DNA from: Raphanus sativus
Lineage: Eukaryota > Streptophyta > Magnoliopsida > Brassicales > Brassicaceae
Direction: 5' to 3'
Assembly (NCBI RefSeq): GCF_000801105.2
Contig: NC_079514.1
Coordinates: 32,909,075-32,973,074, forward strand
Length of the DNA stretch: 64,000 nucleotides
The notes below the pieces were generated by a model. The model saw only the letters and a list, made by a program, of their open reading frames with translations, was not told the origin of the DNA and did no database searches. This document shows positions 46,513 to 56,887 of the stretch, piece by piece; the first letter of the stretch is position 1; the number at the start of each line of letters is the position of its first letter. Both the position numbers and the translations under genes were made by a program.

Positions 46513-47196
46513 GGGAAATTTTCATAAAAATACTCCAACTAATTTTTTAAAGATTTTTAATATCCAAATTTTTTCACTGTCCAATTTAATATCCCAATTA
46601 ATTATTTTACTTATTTTAATACTCAAACTTTTAAAATTAGTATCCATTTTAATACTCAAACTTTATTCATTTTAATAAAAATACTACTAAATTTGAAAAA
46701 AACTTAAAAAAATTTCAAAAATCTCGAAAATCTAAGAAACAAATATTAAAAATTCTAATTTTATTTTAAGATTTAGGAAAGAAGGTAGATAAACCATGTA
46801 AATTTTTTTTAAAATAAATAAATAAATTTGAATGATAAAAATAAATTTCGTTTTTATTTCAGAAAACAAACTAAATACAATGTTTAAAACTTACAAATTT
46901 TATTACAAAATTTAATATTTTACACTATTTATTTACTTTTATTTCTCAAACACCAAAAAATTTAGATTTTATGAGTTTGTTTTGTAAATTTTAGAGATTT
47001 TTAAAAATTTTGTTTGAAACTTATTAGTATTTTTATTAAAATAAATAAAGTTTAGGTACTAAAGTGGGTATAGTTTTAAATTTTGGGTATTAAAATGAAC
47101 AACATAATTAGTTGGATATTAAACTGAGTAATAAAAAAATTTGGATATTTAAAAGCTTAACAAAATTTAGTTGGTGTATTTTTATAGAATTTTTCC
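46513..47196. mobile_element. Foldback (MULE-like) TIR element
   Basis: Long inverted repeats: the left gggaaattttcataaaaatac and the right end, which reads ggaaaaattctataaaaatac on the other strand. Similarity continues for well over 100 bp (…ccaactaa, tttttaatatccaaatttttt). It is flanked by a 9-bp repeat with one mismatch (tatgttaat 46504-46512, tatgttgat 47197-47205), as for Mutator-like elements. 684 bp, no transposase. Confidence 0.75.
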
Positions 47197-47205
47197 TATG
47201 TTGAT

Positions 47206-47571
47206 TTTAAAATGGACCAAATTTATATTTTTGTACAGCAAATTTCACCATAACCAAAAAACAAAAACAACAATAAAGTGATGGTAATGGCGGTTAAGCC
47301 ACCAGCCACCAGGGTTAAAAACTTTGGTTTAAAGCTATTTTGTTAGAGAAGAGAGAGAGAAACTTTTTAGTTCACAAGAAACATAGATTATTTTGAAACA
47401 AATGGAGTATAAGAAAGAAAGAAAATTACATAATTGTAGTGTTCTGTTACGAAGAATTTCTACAGTTGAATAAAGGCAAGGACTTTAAAACTTACCAAGC
47501 CAAACCACCACATACACATAGAGATTAGCTAGACATTAAACGACCAACAAAGGAAAAATACTTCCTAAGCA
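47206..47571 (-). other. 3' flank of the disrupted ERF gene
   Basis: No gene. This is where the native 3' UTR of the minus-strand ERF gene would have been. Confidence 0.5.
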
Positions 47572-47645
47572 TTATGAATCGGACAATTTGCTAATCGCAT
47601 CCCAGTCGATCTCCACCGAAGGAAACTTCACAAGCCCGAATCTCC
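47572..47645 (-). pseudogene. Severed C-terminal end of the ERF gene
   Basis: On the minus strand this strip encodes the last 21 residues of the ERF protein ([18 protein letters not shown]...) and a TAA at 47572-47574. The [11 protein letters not shown] motif is the conserved C-terminus of the ERF060-type branch. It is cut off from the rest by the 4.98-kb Copia insertion. Positions 47641-47645 (tctcc) are one copy of the target duplication. Confidence 0.9.
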
Positions 47646-47886
47646 TATTGATGTATAGATACCGGTTTGATGTATAGACACTGGTTATGACATTTCGGTT
47701 TAGCAATTGTAATTACTTTATCCGGTTTGTTCCGGTTAGTTTGTTAGGACAACTGTATATAGTCACATGACTATCACTCTTTTCAATATAACAGAAAAGT
47801 TCCTTTTGTCGTCTCTCTCTAAGCTTTACTTTCCGCCATTGTCAAGCTTGAGAGCTTCTTTCTGTTCATCGTTTGTTTTACTAAAA
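47646..47886 (+). repeat. 5' LTR of the Copia element
   Basis: 241 bp, containing a TATA-like tgtatatag near 47754. The four differences from the 3' LTR are cggttt/ccgttt, aacag/aatag, ttccgcc/ttacgcc and catcgttt/catcattt. Confidence 0.93.
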
Positions 47887-47898
47887 TGGTCTCAGAGC
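47887..47898 (+). promoter_or_regulatory. tRNA primer-binding site of the Copia element
   Basis: tggtctcagagc immediately after the 5' LTR; it differs by one base from the common tRNA-iMet site TGGTATCAGAGC. Confidence 0.85.
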
Positions 47899-47999
47899 GT
47901 TGAGCCCTAGCTCAACAATCGATTCTCTCCTCTCCGTTCTCTTTTCGGACCTCTCTGTTTTCTCGTCGTCTCTGTTTCCTCGTCGCTTTTGTTGCTACG

Positions 48000-49283
48000 A
48001 TGGTGGTTAATCTTCGTCGGAATCGTCGTTCTGGTCGTTTCACCCGCGCTGGTAGCACGAGCACTCCACCTGAAGCTTCGGCTTTGGCGACCTCGTTTGC
48101 TCACTTCGCCATGATGAACCCAGACAGTATTCATTCTCCTCTGTTTCTCCATAGCGCTGATCATCCTGGCATGATGATTACATCTGTTCAACTTGATGGA
48201 TCGAACTATGGACAGTGGAGCTCTGCGATGAAGATAGCCTTGGACGCGAAGAACAAAATCGCTTTTGTTGATAACTCTCTCCCTCGCCCTTCTGCAACTG
48301 ATCCTCTTTACCGGATCTGGTCTCGATGCAACAGTATGGTTAAGTCGTGGATCCTGAACGCCGTTTCCAAACAAATCTATGGTAGCATCCTTTCCTTTGA
48401 TGATGCTGCTCAGATCTGGAAAGACCTTCACGATCGCTTCCATAAAACCAACTTGCCTCGAACCTTTCAGTTGGTTCAGCAAATCCAGGATTTGCGTCAG
48501 GGTTCGATGGAGCTTTCCACATACTACACTACTCTGAAAACGCTTTGGGATAACCTTGACTGTTCTGAGATCTCTGATCCTTGTGCTTGTTGCAACGCTG
48601 TTAACTGTGCTGGTCAGCGTCAGGCTCAGGCTCGTGTTGATCGGTCCAGAACAATCAAGTTCCTTGCTGGCTTGAACGAAAAGTACTCAGTCATTTGTGG
48701 TCAAATCATTATGAAGAAACCACTTCCTGACTTGGCTGAGATCTGCAACATTCTGGATCAGGATGATAGCCAGCGTCAGTTCAACACACCCATCCCAGCA
48801 GCTTTTCACTTGAGTTCTTCACAGACTCCAACTCCCTTGGTGTCTTCTCCTCCAAGCAACGTTGCTCCTGATTCTTCTCCTGGTGCTTTGAATGCGTTCC
48901 AGAGAAAGGATAACCGCCCCATGTGTTCCCACTGTGGCGTTGCAGGACACATCATTGATCGTTGTTACAAACTTCATGGGTACCCTATTGGCTGGAAGAA
49001 GGGGAAACCCATTCATAGCAAACCCTCGTCTGCAGTTGCTGCCAACGTATCTGCTTCAGACGCTTCTTCTGGTGGTAACTTGGACTCTCTGGTTGGTAAC
49101 CTTACCAAAGATCAGATCCAGGAGTTCATTGCTTACTTCTCATCTCAGCTCCAGCCCTCTTCCTCCTCCGTCAATAACATCACCACCACCTCACTTGCCT
49201 CAACAAGTCAGACTCCCTCTGTATCTCTTTCTCACCCTCCACATACAGTTTCATCTGTATACTTACTGTCTCTGCGTGTGTGA
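48000..49283 (+). CDS. Copia gag (capsid/nucleocapsid) with zinc knuckle
   Basis: 427 codons from the first ATG after the leader. Residues about 55-200 form the Copia gag domain (LDGSNYGQWSSAMKIAL, the IWKDLHDRF block, then LSTYYTTLKTLWDNL). Near residues 308-321 is one CCHC zinc knuckle (CSHCGVAGHIIDRC) for RNA binding. A Ser/Thr/Pro-rich linker follows. Plant Copia elements normally read gag-pol as one frame. Here gag ends at TGA 49281-49283 while pol continues one base back (-1), and the pol frame is already open some codons upstream. A one-base change near 49255-49280 therefore probably split the polyprotein. Gag itself looks intact. Confidence 0.93.
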   Translation: MVVNLRRNRRSGRFTRAGSTSTPPEASALATSFAHFAMMNPDSIHSPLFLHSADHPGMMITSVQLDGSNYGQWSSAMKIALDAKNKIAFVDNSLPRPSATDPLYRIWSRCNSMVKSWILNAVSKQIYGSILSFDDAAQIWKDLHDRFHKTNLPRTFQLVQQIQDLRQGSMELSTYYTTLKTLWDNLDCSEISDPCACCNAVNCAGQRQAQARVDRSRTIKFLAGLNEKYSVICGQIIMKKPLPDLAEICNILDQDDSQRQFNTPIPAAFHLSSSQTPTPLVSSPPSNVAPDSSPGALNAFQRKDNRPMCSHCGVAGHIIDRCYKLHGYPIGWKKGKPIHSKPSSAVAANVSASDASSGGNLDSLVGNLTKDQIQEFIAYFSSQLQPSSSSVNNITTTSLASTSQTPSVSLSHPPHTVSSVYLLSLRV

Positions 49284-52200
49284 CTACTGAGAAACTATGG
49301 ATCATTGACTCCGGTGCAACCCACCATGTCACTCATGATCGATCTTTGTTCACTGAACTTGACACTTCTGTCGTTCATCATGTGAACCTTCCTACTGGAC
49401 AGTCTGTTAAGATTGGTGGTGCTGGTACTATCATTATCAACACTGATATTGTTTTGAAGAACGTTCTTTTCATACCTGAGTTTCGCTTAAATCTGCTCAG
49501 CATCAGTGCTTTGACTACAGATCTTGGCTCCCGGATTATCTTTGATCCTCAGTGTTGTGTGATACAGGATCTTTCCAAGGGGTTGATGATTGGAAGAGGT
49601 AGACGGATAGCAAAATTATACGTTTTGGAAGGTGAAGACTCAGTATATGAAGACACTGCTTCCCCTTCTTTCGTTACAAACTCAGTTATTGATGCATCTG
49701 TTTGGCATCGCCGTCTTGGGCATACTTCTTTTACTCGTTTAGACTCTCTCGCAAATGTACTTGGGATTTCGAAATTTAAAAATAAAGGATTGGTTCATTG
49801 CGATATTTGTCATAGAGCTAAACAGAAGAAATTGCCTTTTCCTACACGTCAGAACATTTGTTCATCTCCTTTTGAGCTTTTACACATCGACACTTGGGGT
49901 CCTTTCTCTGAACCGACTCAAGATGGTCATCGATACTTCCTTACCATCGTCGATGACCACACTCGTGCCACATGGATCTATCTTATGAAGCTCAAGAGTG
50001 ATGTTCTGCAAGTCTTTCCTTCCTTCATCTCTATGGTTGAGACTCAGTTTAATGCTAAGGTGAAATCAGTTCGTTCTGACAACGCTCCGGAGCTTCGCTT
50101 TGGTGACTTATACAGCAGAAAAGGCATCATCGCATACCATTCTTGCCCAGAGACACCCGAACAGAACTCCGTGGTTGAACGCAAGCACCAACACATTCTA
50201 AATGTTGCAAGGGCTTTGCTGTTTCAATCTCATGTTCCTTTGTCTTTGTGGGGAGATTGTGTGCTCACGGCTGTATTCCTCATCAACAGAACACCTTCTC
50301 CATTACTGTCTAACAAGACTCCCTTTGAAATTCTTCACGGCAAAGAACCTGAGTACACGAACTTGAAGACTTTCGGCTGTTTGTGCTATGCAAACACCTC
50401 TCCTAAGCAGCGTAATAAGTTCCAGGAACGTGCAAAAGCGTGTGTATTCCTTGGCTATCCTGCAGGATGCAAAGGTCACAAACTGTTGGATCTTCAGAGC
50501 AATTCAGTCTTTGTGTCTCGAAATGTGATCTTCTACGAAGATATATTCCCACTTCATAAATCTGACATTTCTACTGATGCTCAGATTTTCTTTCCTTACG
50601 TTGGGCACTCCTCTCCTGAGACTACATCTTCTGCTTCTGAAAGCTCTCTTCCTCCGGTGACTACTAAATCAGCTCGTCGCGTTTCTAAACCACCAAGTCA
50701 TCTTCAAGACTATCATTGCTACGCTATGGATTCATCAACAGAGCATCCTATCTCTAATGTTGTCTCCTATGCAGCACTTTCTGACCCGTATATGATATTC
50801 ATCAACGCTGTTAATGGTGTTGCTGAACCATCTACATACGCTCAAGCACGAAAGTTCAGAGAGTGGTGTGAAGCTATGGGCATTGAGATCACTGCGCTTG
50901 AGGATAATGATACTTGGTTGATATGCTCTTTACCTGCAGGAAAGAAAGCCGTGGGATGTAAGTGGGTGTACAAAGTTAAACTTAACGCCGATGGCACATT
51001 GGAGAGATTCAAAGCTCGCCTTGTCGCTAAAGGCTACACACAACAGGAAGGCCTTGATTACGTTGAGACGTTCTCCCCTGTTGCGAAGTTAGCTACGGTC
51101 AAACTCTTGCTTGCGGTCTCTGCTGCAAAGGGTTGGTCTCTCTATCAACTTGATATCTCCAATGCCTTTCTCAATGGAGACTTGGAAGAAGAAATCTATA
51201 TGGAGTTACCACCTGGATACTCACCAAGAGAGGGGGAATCCTTCCCTCCCAACGCTGTTTGTAAGCTAAAGAAATCTATCTACGGTTTAAAACAAGCATC
51301 TCGTCAATGGTTCTTGAAGTTCTCTGAAACTCTACTTCAATTGGGCTTTGTGACTTCATCAGGAGATCAAACTCTGTTCCTTAAGAATGCTGGTGACGTT
51401 TATATGGCAGTGTTGGTATACGTTGATGATATAATCATCGCCAGTAGCTGTGACAAAGCTACTGAGCTCCTCAAGGCTGCGCTACAGACGTCCTTCAAGC
51501 TCAGAGATTTGGGTCCTCTTCGGTACTTTCTTGGTCTAGAAGTGGCTCGATCATCAGCTGGAATCAGCATCTGTCAAAGGAAATATGTCCTTGACCTTCT
51601 TACAGAAACGGGTCTCCTTGGTGCAAAGCCTTCTTCAATCCCAATGGATCCTAATGTCAAACTTTCAAAAGAAGATGGTGATTTGTTGACTGATGTAGAG
51701 CAGTATCGTCGGCTCATTGGGAAGCTTCTCTATCTCACCTTCACTCGTCCTGACATCACGTTTGCAGTACACAAACTATGTCAGTACACTGCTTCTCCAA
51801 GAACTCCTCATCTCAAAGCTGCCTACAAAGTTCTTCATTACTTGAAAGGCACGGTTGGCCAGGGTCTGTTCTACTCGGCTGATTCTGACTTGAAGTTGTC
51901 TGCGTTTGCAGATGCAGATTGGAGTGGTTGTCCAGACTCTCGACGTAGTGTCTCTGGTTTCTGTACGTTTGTTGGAAACTCACTGATTTCTTGGAAATCA
52001 AACAAACAGGATGTTGTTTCCAACTCCTCAGCTGAATCAGAGTATCGCGCCATGTCTGATGCCGTACGAGAGATGCTTTGGTTTCGAAATCTTCTGGAAG
52101 ATCTCTGGATTGACATTTCTGAAGCTGCTCCTCTCTACTGTGACAACACTGTTGCACTGCACATCGCCAATAACTCTGTTTTCCACGAACGGACTAAGCA

Positions 52201-52374
52201 CATGGAACGTGCATGTCACATTGTTCGGGAACGAGTTAAGCTTGGACAAATCAAGACACTTCATGTTCGATGAGCAAATCAACTCGCAGACCTGTTGACT
52301 AAGCCTCTCTACCCTACTCCTTTCCGGCATCTCTTAAGCAAGATGGGCATTATTAACATATATGCGCCATTTTG
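49280..52374 (+). pseudogene. Copia pol: protease, integrase, RT, RNase H
   Basis: The frame is open from upstream of 49280 to the TGA at 52271-52273 (997 codons from 49280), without its own ATG. Protease: WIIDSGATHH, residue about 8. Integrase zinc region: VWHRRLGH...CDICHRAK, about 142-180. Integrase core: D in HIDTWGP (about 203), D in RSDNAPE, and E in NSVVERKHQ (about 300). Reverse transcriptase: CKWVYKVK to YVDD (about 714). RNase H: DADWSGCPDSRRS and SSAESEYRA. The TGA falls inside the conserved end of RNase H; without it the frame would run on through NQLADLLTKPL to a TGA at 52372-52374. So pol has a split from gag and a nonsense codon near its end, but every catalytic motif is present. 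Confidence 0.92.
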
Positions 52375-52382
52375 AGGGGGAA
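52374..52382 (+). promoter_or_regulatory. Polypurine tract of the Copia element
   Basis: gagggggaa directly before the 3' LTR at 52383; the plus-strand primer site. Confidence 0.85.
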
Positions 52383-52623
52383 TATTGATGTATAGATACC
52401 GGTTTGATGTATAGACACTGGTTATGACATTTCCGTTTAGCAATTGTAATTACTTTATCCGGTTTGTTCCGGTTAGTTTGTTAGGACAACTGTATATAGT
52501 CACATGACTATCACTCTTTTCAATATAATAGAAAAGTTCCTTTTGTCGTCTCTCTCTAAGCTTTACTTTACGCCATTGTCAAGCTTGAGAGCTTCTTTCT
52601 GTTCATCATTTGTTTTACTAAAA
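52383..52623 (+). repeat. 3' LTR of the Copia element
   Basis: 241 bp. Read on the opposite strand, its last bases (…ctaaaa) give the disrupted ERF frame its new stop codon: TTT TAG at 52618-52623. Confidence 0.93.
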
Positions 52624-53250
52624 TCTCCCAATCTCGTCGAGCTCAGAATCCGAGAATTTTAGGAACGTTATGCCATGTTCTGAAGACGAAGATTCCAACT
52701 TAGACTCATCCCACAACGAGTTCTTATCGTTTCTTGGTGAATCATCAGAGAAATTCATTTCTATGTGCTCTGTATTTGGCAAGAAAAGCTCTGTTTTATC
52801 CGCAGCAGAGCATATGTCCTCTGTTTTATCCGAAACAGAGCAAGTCTCTTCTGTTTTTCTCAAACTCTGACAAATAGCTTGGAGCTTGGCATCAACAGAG
52901 GAAGGGAGAGAATTGATCTCTTCGTGTTTGATGTTTGGGAAGTTAAGCTTTCCGACATCTCCACGGATTTGAAAAGCGGCTTGGTCATAAGCCAAGGCCG
53001 CTTCCTCGGCGGTTCCAAACGTTCCGAGCCAGAGCCGGGTCCGGCGTTTAGGTAGACGGATCTCAGCGACCCATTTTCCCCAATGCCTTTGCCTTACGCC
53101 TTTGTAGAGCTTCTGGGAGTTGGAGGAAGAAGCTGAGAGTTTCTTCGTTCTTATTCGGTTTGGAGAGAGGGTTCTATGGTTAAGCTGCTTCTGAGCCTGG
53201 TACATTTGGTATGGTGTGAGCTGGTTTAGACCGAGAGGCTTGGATTCCAT
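52618..53250 (-). pseudogene. AP2/ERF transcription factor (DREB A-6), cut by Copia
   Basis: Encodes a nuclear DNA-binding regulator of the DREB A-6 group, closest in my memory to Arabidopsis ERF056/ERF060. From the ATG at 53250 the protein has a [15 protein letters not shown] leader and an AP2 domain at about residues 48-105 ([40 protein letters not shown]). The family's [19 protein letters not shown] motif and the Ser-rich C-terminal part ([14 protein letters not shown]) follow. The LTR of the Copia element then supplies two codons ending in TAG; the last 21 native residues lie at 47572-47645. The family start (MAAI) appears here as GTG-GCA-GCC-ATA at 53283-53275, so the original ATG seems mutated and 53250 is the next in frame. 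It may still make a shortened protein, but both ends are altered. Confidence 0.9.
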
Positions 53251-53314
53251 GAGAGGGTCGAAGTAGAGAACTATGGCTGCCACTGATATAGAAATGGGTT
53301 TTGTAAAGGTGAGA

Positions 53315-53322
53315 TTTTTATA
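53315..53322 (-). promoter_or_regulatory. TATA box of the ERF gene
   Basis: TATAAAAA on the minus strand, about 32 bp upstream of the GTG that replaces the ancestral start and 65 bp upstream of the ATG at 53250. Confidence 0.55.
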
Positions 53323-53329
53323 ATACACA

Positions 53330-53860
53330 AAGGGGAAAAAGCAACGGCTTTTATAACGCCTGTATCCATTGAATTCGTCTAGACATTACTTAAGAAATTA
53401 TTTATATTTTTAATATCATTCATGAATGAAGCCAAGGTAAACAAATAGGAAATTGCCCTGTCTACATGTGCTCTGGATCTAGCCGGTCCGAGAAATAAAA
53501 TATTTGTTTCTATTGTGTTTAAGACATGTTTTAATTTCAAATTTTAACACCCAATATATGACTCACCTTTGGGGAATAATTCAAAGGTTTTGAACCATCC
53601 AATCAATCGCAAACTTCCACGATTTGAGTATTTTAAATGTGTTAGTGACCTGATCATATATTTTAAATTTGTAAAAAAAACAAAATTTTGAAAAAGCTCA
53701 AACTAGTTATATGATCTATTGATCTCATATTATTATAAAATTCCAAAATAATTTATTTTTGATGATAAAAGTTGAAGATAAAGTGGTGACTGGTGAGGTT
53801 ATTATTATAGCTACGTGTTTTTCACATTCACTTTGATTTGGTATCACATTTAAAATTTAA
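53330..53860. other. 5' flank of the ERF gene, no other gene
   Basis: Likely promoter region; AT-rich, with no further motif I would defend. Confidence 0.45.
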
Positions 53861-55546
53861 TTAGAATTTAATCCGCACATTATCGCGGACATATTTTTCA
53901 TTTTATAAATGCATACATTTGATACAATCATAAAGTTTAAATATATGATTTACATTTTAGTTTAAGTTTTTTATTCAGCATTATTAATATATAATGATTT
54001 AATTTATACTTTTTACTTTTTTATTCAACATTATTAATATATAATAAATTTTTTATACATTTTATATATTCCGATATATTTTTGAGTACAATGCAATAAA
54101 TTCACAATCTGAAATAATCAAATAGAAAATAGAAAATCTCTTTTAAAATATGTTTTTCTTTTAAAAATATACAGTTTGCATTCAATACAGTTTTAAAATT
54201 TATTTAGTTATACTACAGAAATTATATTCATTTAATATAATTTATATTAACATGCTGTATTTAAAAAATTAACTATCTATCATTTTAGTATATTGCAGGA
54301 TTTTATAAATAAATAGAATGTTCTGTTTTATTAATTTAGTCATATTATTTTGGTAAATTTTATATATAGTAGAAACTATTATTTTAGTAAATAAGAATTT
54401 TTAGATGTTATGGTATTAATTATTATGATTGTTTGTTACTAAATTAAGATTTCAAAATATTATACTACTTTCGATTTTTACAATAGTATTTTTGCGTGTA
54501 ATCCACTTTAAATTATTACACTCATCTATGATTTATCTATTATAAAATTTGGGATATTTTTCACTTTGAGTTTAGAATAATTATTTTCAAAATCTTATAT
54601 TTGCTCACAAAAAGATTTGAAAAGAACATAAATATTTTGAGTATGAAAGATAATATGACTTTGAATATTTTTGTTACCAAATTAATGCATTATTTTATAA
54701 AAACAAATATGTAATTTTTTGGTAATAGTTTTGTATTTTTCTTACCTGATTATTTTATAATGACAATAAAATATATTTGTATACAAATATGTAAATTTTT
54801 GGTAATAGTTTTGTATTTTTCTTAACTGAATTTTTTATAATGACAATAAAATATATTTGTATACTTTTTATTAGTATCTTTTGAATTATTAAAATTTTCT
54901 CATATCTTATTTTGTAAATTACACGGGAACTAAAAGTTTGTTATATACGGTTATATTTTGTATATAATCATTTTAGATAATATATTGTTATGAGTTTTCA
55001 ATTAATTAAAATAATATATAGTTGTATATATAAAAGTTTAACATATGCTAATGTTTTTGTATAAAATATATATAGTTTATGAATTTTAATCATTTTTAAC
55101 GGTGAATAATAGTTTATTTTATTTATTTATATGGAAGCACTTTTAAAATAAAACAGGTTAATTTACCAATTTTATATAGTTTTTTATTTATTTCATATAG
55201 TACTTCTATTTTAATACAATATATTATGAAATTTATAAAAAATAACAAATAATTTTATTTTATTGTTTTATTATAGAATTTTAATCGATATTAATATATA
55301 ATAATACTATACTACTAATTAAGAAATTGATTATTTTTATCTTATAAAAACATTTATAACTTTTAGTAAGATTTTATTAGATTTCTTTCTTAACATATCT
55401 TTTTATAGTTAAAAATAAAATTAAAATCTATATTTCCACAACAGATTTGTTAGACTTATAATAATCTTTTTTGAAACACTAAAATAATTATCATGTCATA
55501 TTAAGTAATTAATTAAATGGTCCTACTAAGACTTATCTATAGTAGA
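53861..55546 (-). mobile_element. Non-autonomous Helitron (minus strand)
   Basis: On the minus strand the 3' end is a hairpin (TCCGC/GCGGA, 53872-53889), then ttaaattCTAA ending at 53861, followed by T. A candidate 5' end TCTACTATAGATAAG starts at 55546 after an A. AT-rich, no protein. The hairpin stem is short, so confidence is lower than for the other Helitrons. Confidence 0.5.
54704..54863 (+). repeat. 80-bp tandem duplication
   Basis: Two 80-bp units (54704-54783, 54784-54863) starting caaatatgtaa and nearly identical; they lie inside the putative Helitron. Confidence 0.9.
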
Positions 55547-55805
55547 TAAAAAGTAAGACAATTAATAGAGTAGATAAAAGATTATTTAGTTTAATTTACA
55601 AAAGGTTGTAAAAGCTATAACAACAAACACAATAACTAAACGGTTTAATATTCTAAGATTCTTTCAAAAGCCAACTTGCCTCCAAACTAGTTACCATAAT
55701 TTTTTTGAATGAATGTAAAATTTATTCAATCAAAATTTTTGTTACATCAGTGCATCAGTGTTTGAACTTTAAATAGGATCAAAGAAATAAAATCTCTACA
55801 AGCCT

Positions 55806-56540
55806 CTACTCTTTGCTTTTATAATCTGGATCCAAACCAAACACATAAGCCTTCCTCAAGATATCTCTTCCCTTTTCCTTTGACTGCAAGAACTTCAGCC
55901 GAATCAGCTTGTCTACACAATACATCAGTACGCTTTCATCTCTCGGTTGCTCACCATGCCTACATGCATTTCTTTCTCTCCAAATACTATGCACCAAAGC
56001 TTTAGAGGCATACCGAATGAGGAACAGCTCAGTCGCTGTATGAGTAGACCTCAACTGTGAGATAGTTTCTAGAACTTCATTCCATTCAACAGTGAACTTC
56101 TCCTTCATAATACCTCTAACCAGATTCTTCCATATCTTCTCCGAGTATCGACATTTAAAGAAAAGATGCCGACAAGTTTCTTGTTCTTCTTTACATAGAA
56201 TACACAATGTATCCAAAGTAGCATTCCACTTCTGCATTCTATCGCAAGTTTGCAATCTATTTCTAACAGTAACCCATAGCATAAAGAAAAATTTAGGAGT
56301 AGATTGAGGAAACCACACTCCTTTATTCCAATTACAAACAGGCTGCGCCCGTCTCATATACAACCAGGTCTTCTTAGTAGACAATAGATTTGCGAAACGA
56401 TTCCCATCCTGCCTCCATAAGGCTATATCATCATCCACATAGCTTCTCCTACTTCTCAACTCTTCAATTTCACCCTCCACTTCATTGAGAACTTCCAGCC
56501 TATGCCTTTTCATACGATGGCTTAGTAGAACTTCCTCCAT
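55806..56540 (-). mobile_element. LINE 3' remnant with RT zinc-binding domain
   Basis: One open frame of 244 codons. A charged N-terminal helix (about 15-35) is followed by the segment that precedes zf-RVT in plant LINEs (CNWNKGVWFPQSTPKFFFMLW). The zinc-binding cluster follows (CDRMQKWN, CILCKEEQETCRHLFFKC), then WKNLVRGIM and HSIWRERNACRHGE. There is no endonuclease, reverse transcriptase or RNase H. An uninterrupted frame is unusual for a dead LINE, so it may be a young 5'-truncated copy or a domesticated zf-RVT gene of the kind common in Brassicaceae. Confidence 0.75.
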
Positions 56541-56887
56541 CGAAGGTCAATAACAAACAGATCCGACTAGTGAGTATTCTGGATCGTTGACAAATCTCAA
56601 ATAAAATCTCCATTCCATACTCTATAATAATTTGATCAGAAAAAATAAATTAAACAAAAATATGGCCTATCAGGTCCGACTAGTAAGTATTCTAATCAAA
56701 TTATTATAGATTTTATTTTCTGATCAAATTTCATAAGATGGTTTAGTAGAACTTCCTCCATCGAAGGTCAATAACAAACAGATCCGACTAGTGAGTATTC
56801 TGGATCGTTGACAAATCGTAAATAAAATCTCCATTCCATACTCTATAATAATTTGATCAGAAAAAAAAATAAATTAAACAAAAATAT
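56517..56887 (+). repeat. 221-bp tandem duplication ending at the tRNA gene
   Basis: The block starting at 56517 recurs at 56738. Copy 1 runs through ...aaaaatatggcctat and stops about seven bases into the tRNA 3' end (56662-56668). Copy 2 continues into the full tRNA at 56888. The copies share the LINE start region, ccgactagtgagtattctggatcgttgac and the T-run terminator. Confidence 0.88.

Larger units (their letters stand above)
47646..52623 (+). mobile_element. Near-intact Copia LTR retrotransposon in the ERF gene
   Basis: Two 241-bp LTRs (47646-47886 and 52383-52623) differ at four sites. The 5-bp repeat tctcc flanks the element (47641-47645 and 52624-52628). A primer-binding site follows the 5' LTR, a polypurine tract precedes the 3' LTR, and gag and pol are long and full of expected motifs. 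It lies antisense to the ERF gene. The LTR ends (TATTG...CTAAAA) are not the usual TG...CA; they are set by the TSD, PBS and PPT positions. At 1.7% LTR divergence it would be roughly half a million years old if one assumes 1.5e-8 substitutions per site per year. Confidence 0.95.

Noticed and set aside
47907..48482. Long minus-strand frame opposite Copia gag (191 codons)
   Set aside because: It is the shadow of the gag frame on the other strand; no domain, and gag explains the codon pattern.
49255..49285. Programmed -1 frameshift between gag and pol
   Set aside because: No slippery heptamer or stem is evident to me, and plant Copia elements usually have one frame, so a mutation is more likely; left open in the findings.
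51813..52330. Minus-strand frames opposite Copia RNase H
   Set aside because: Antisense shadows of pol.
52670..53055. Plus-strand frames across the ERF gene
   Set aside because: Antisense shadows of the AP2/ERF coding sequence.
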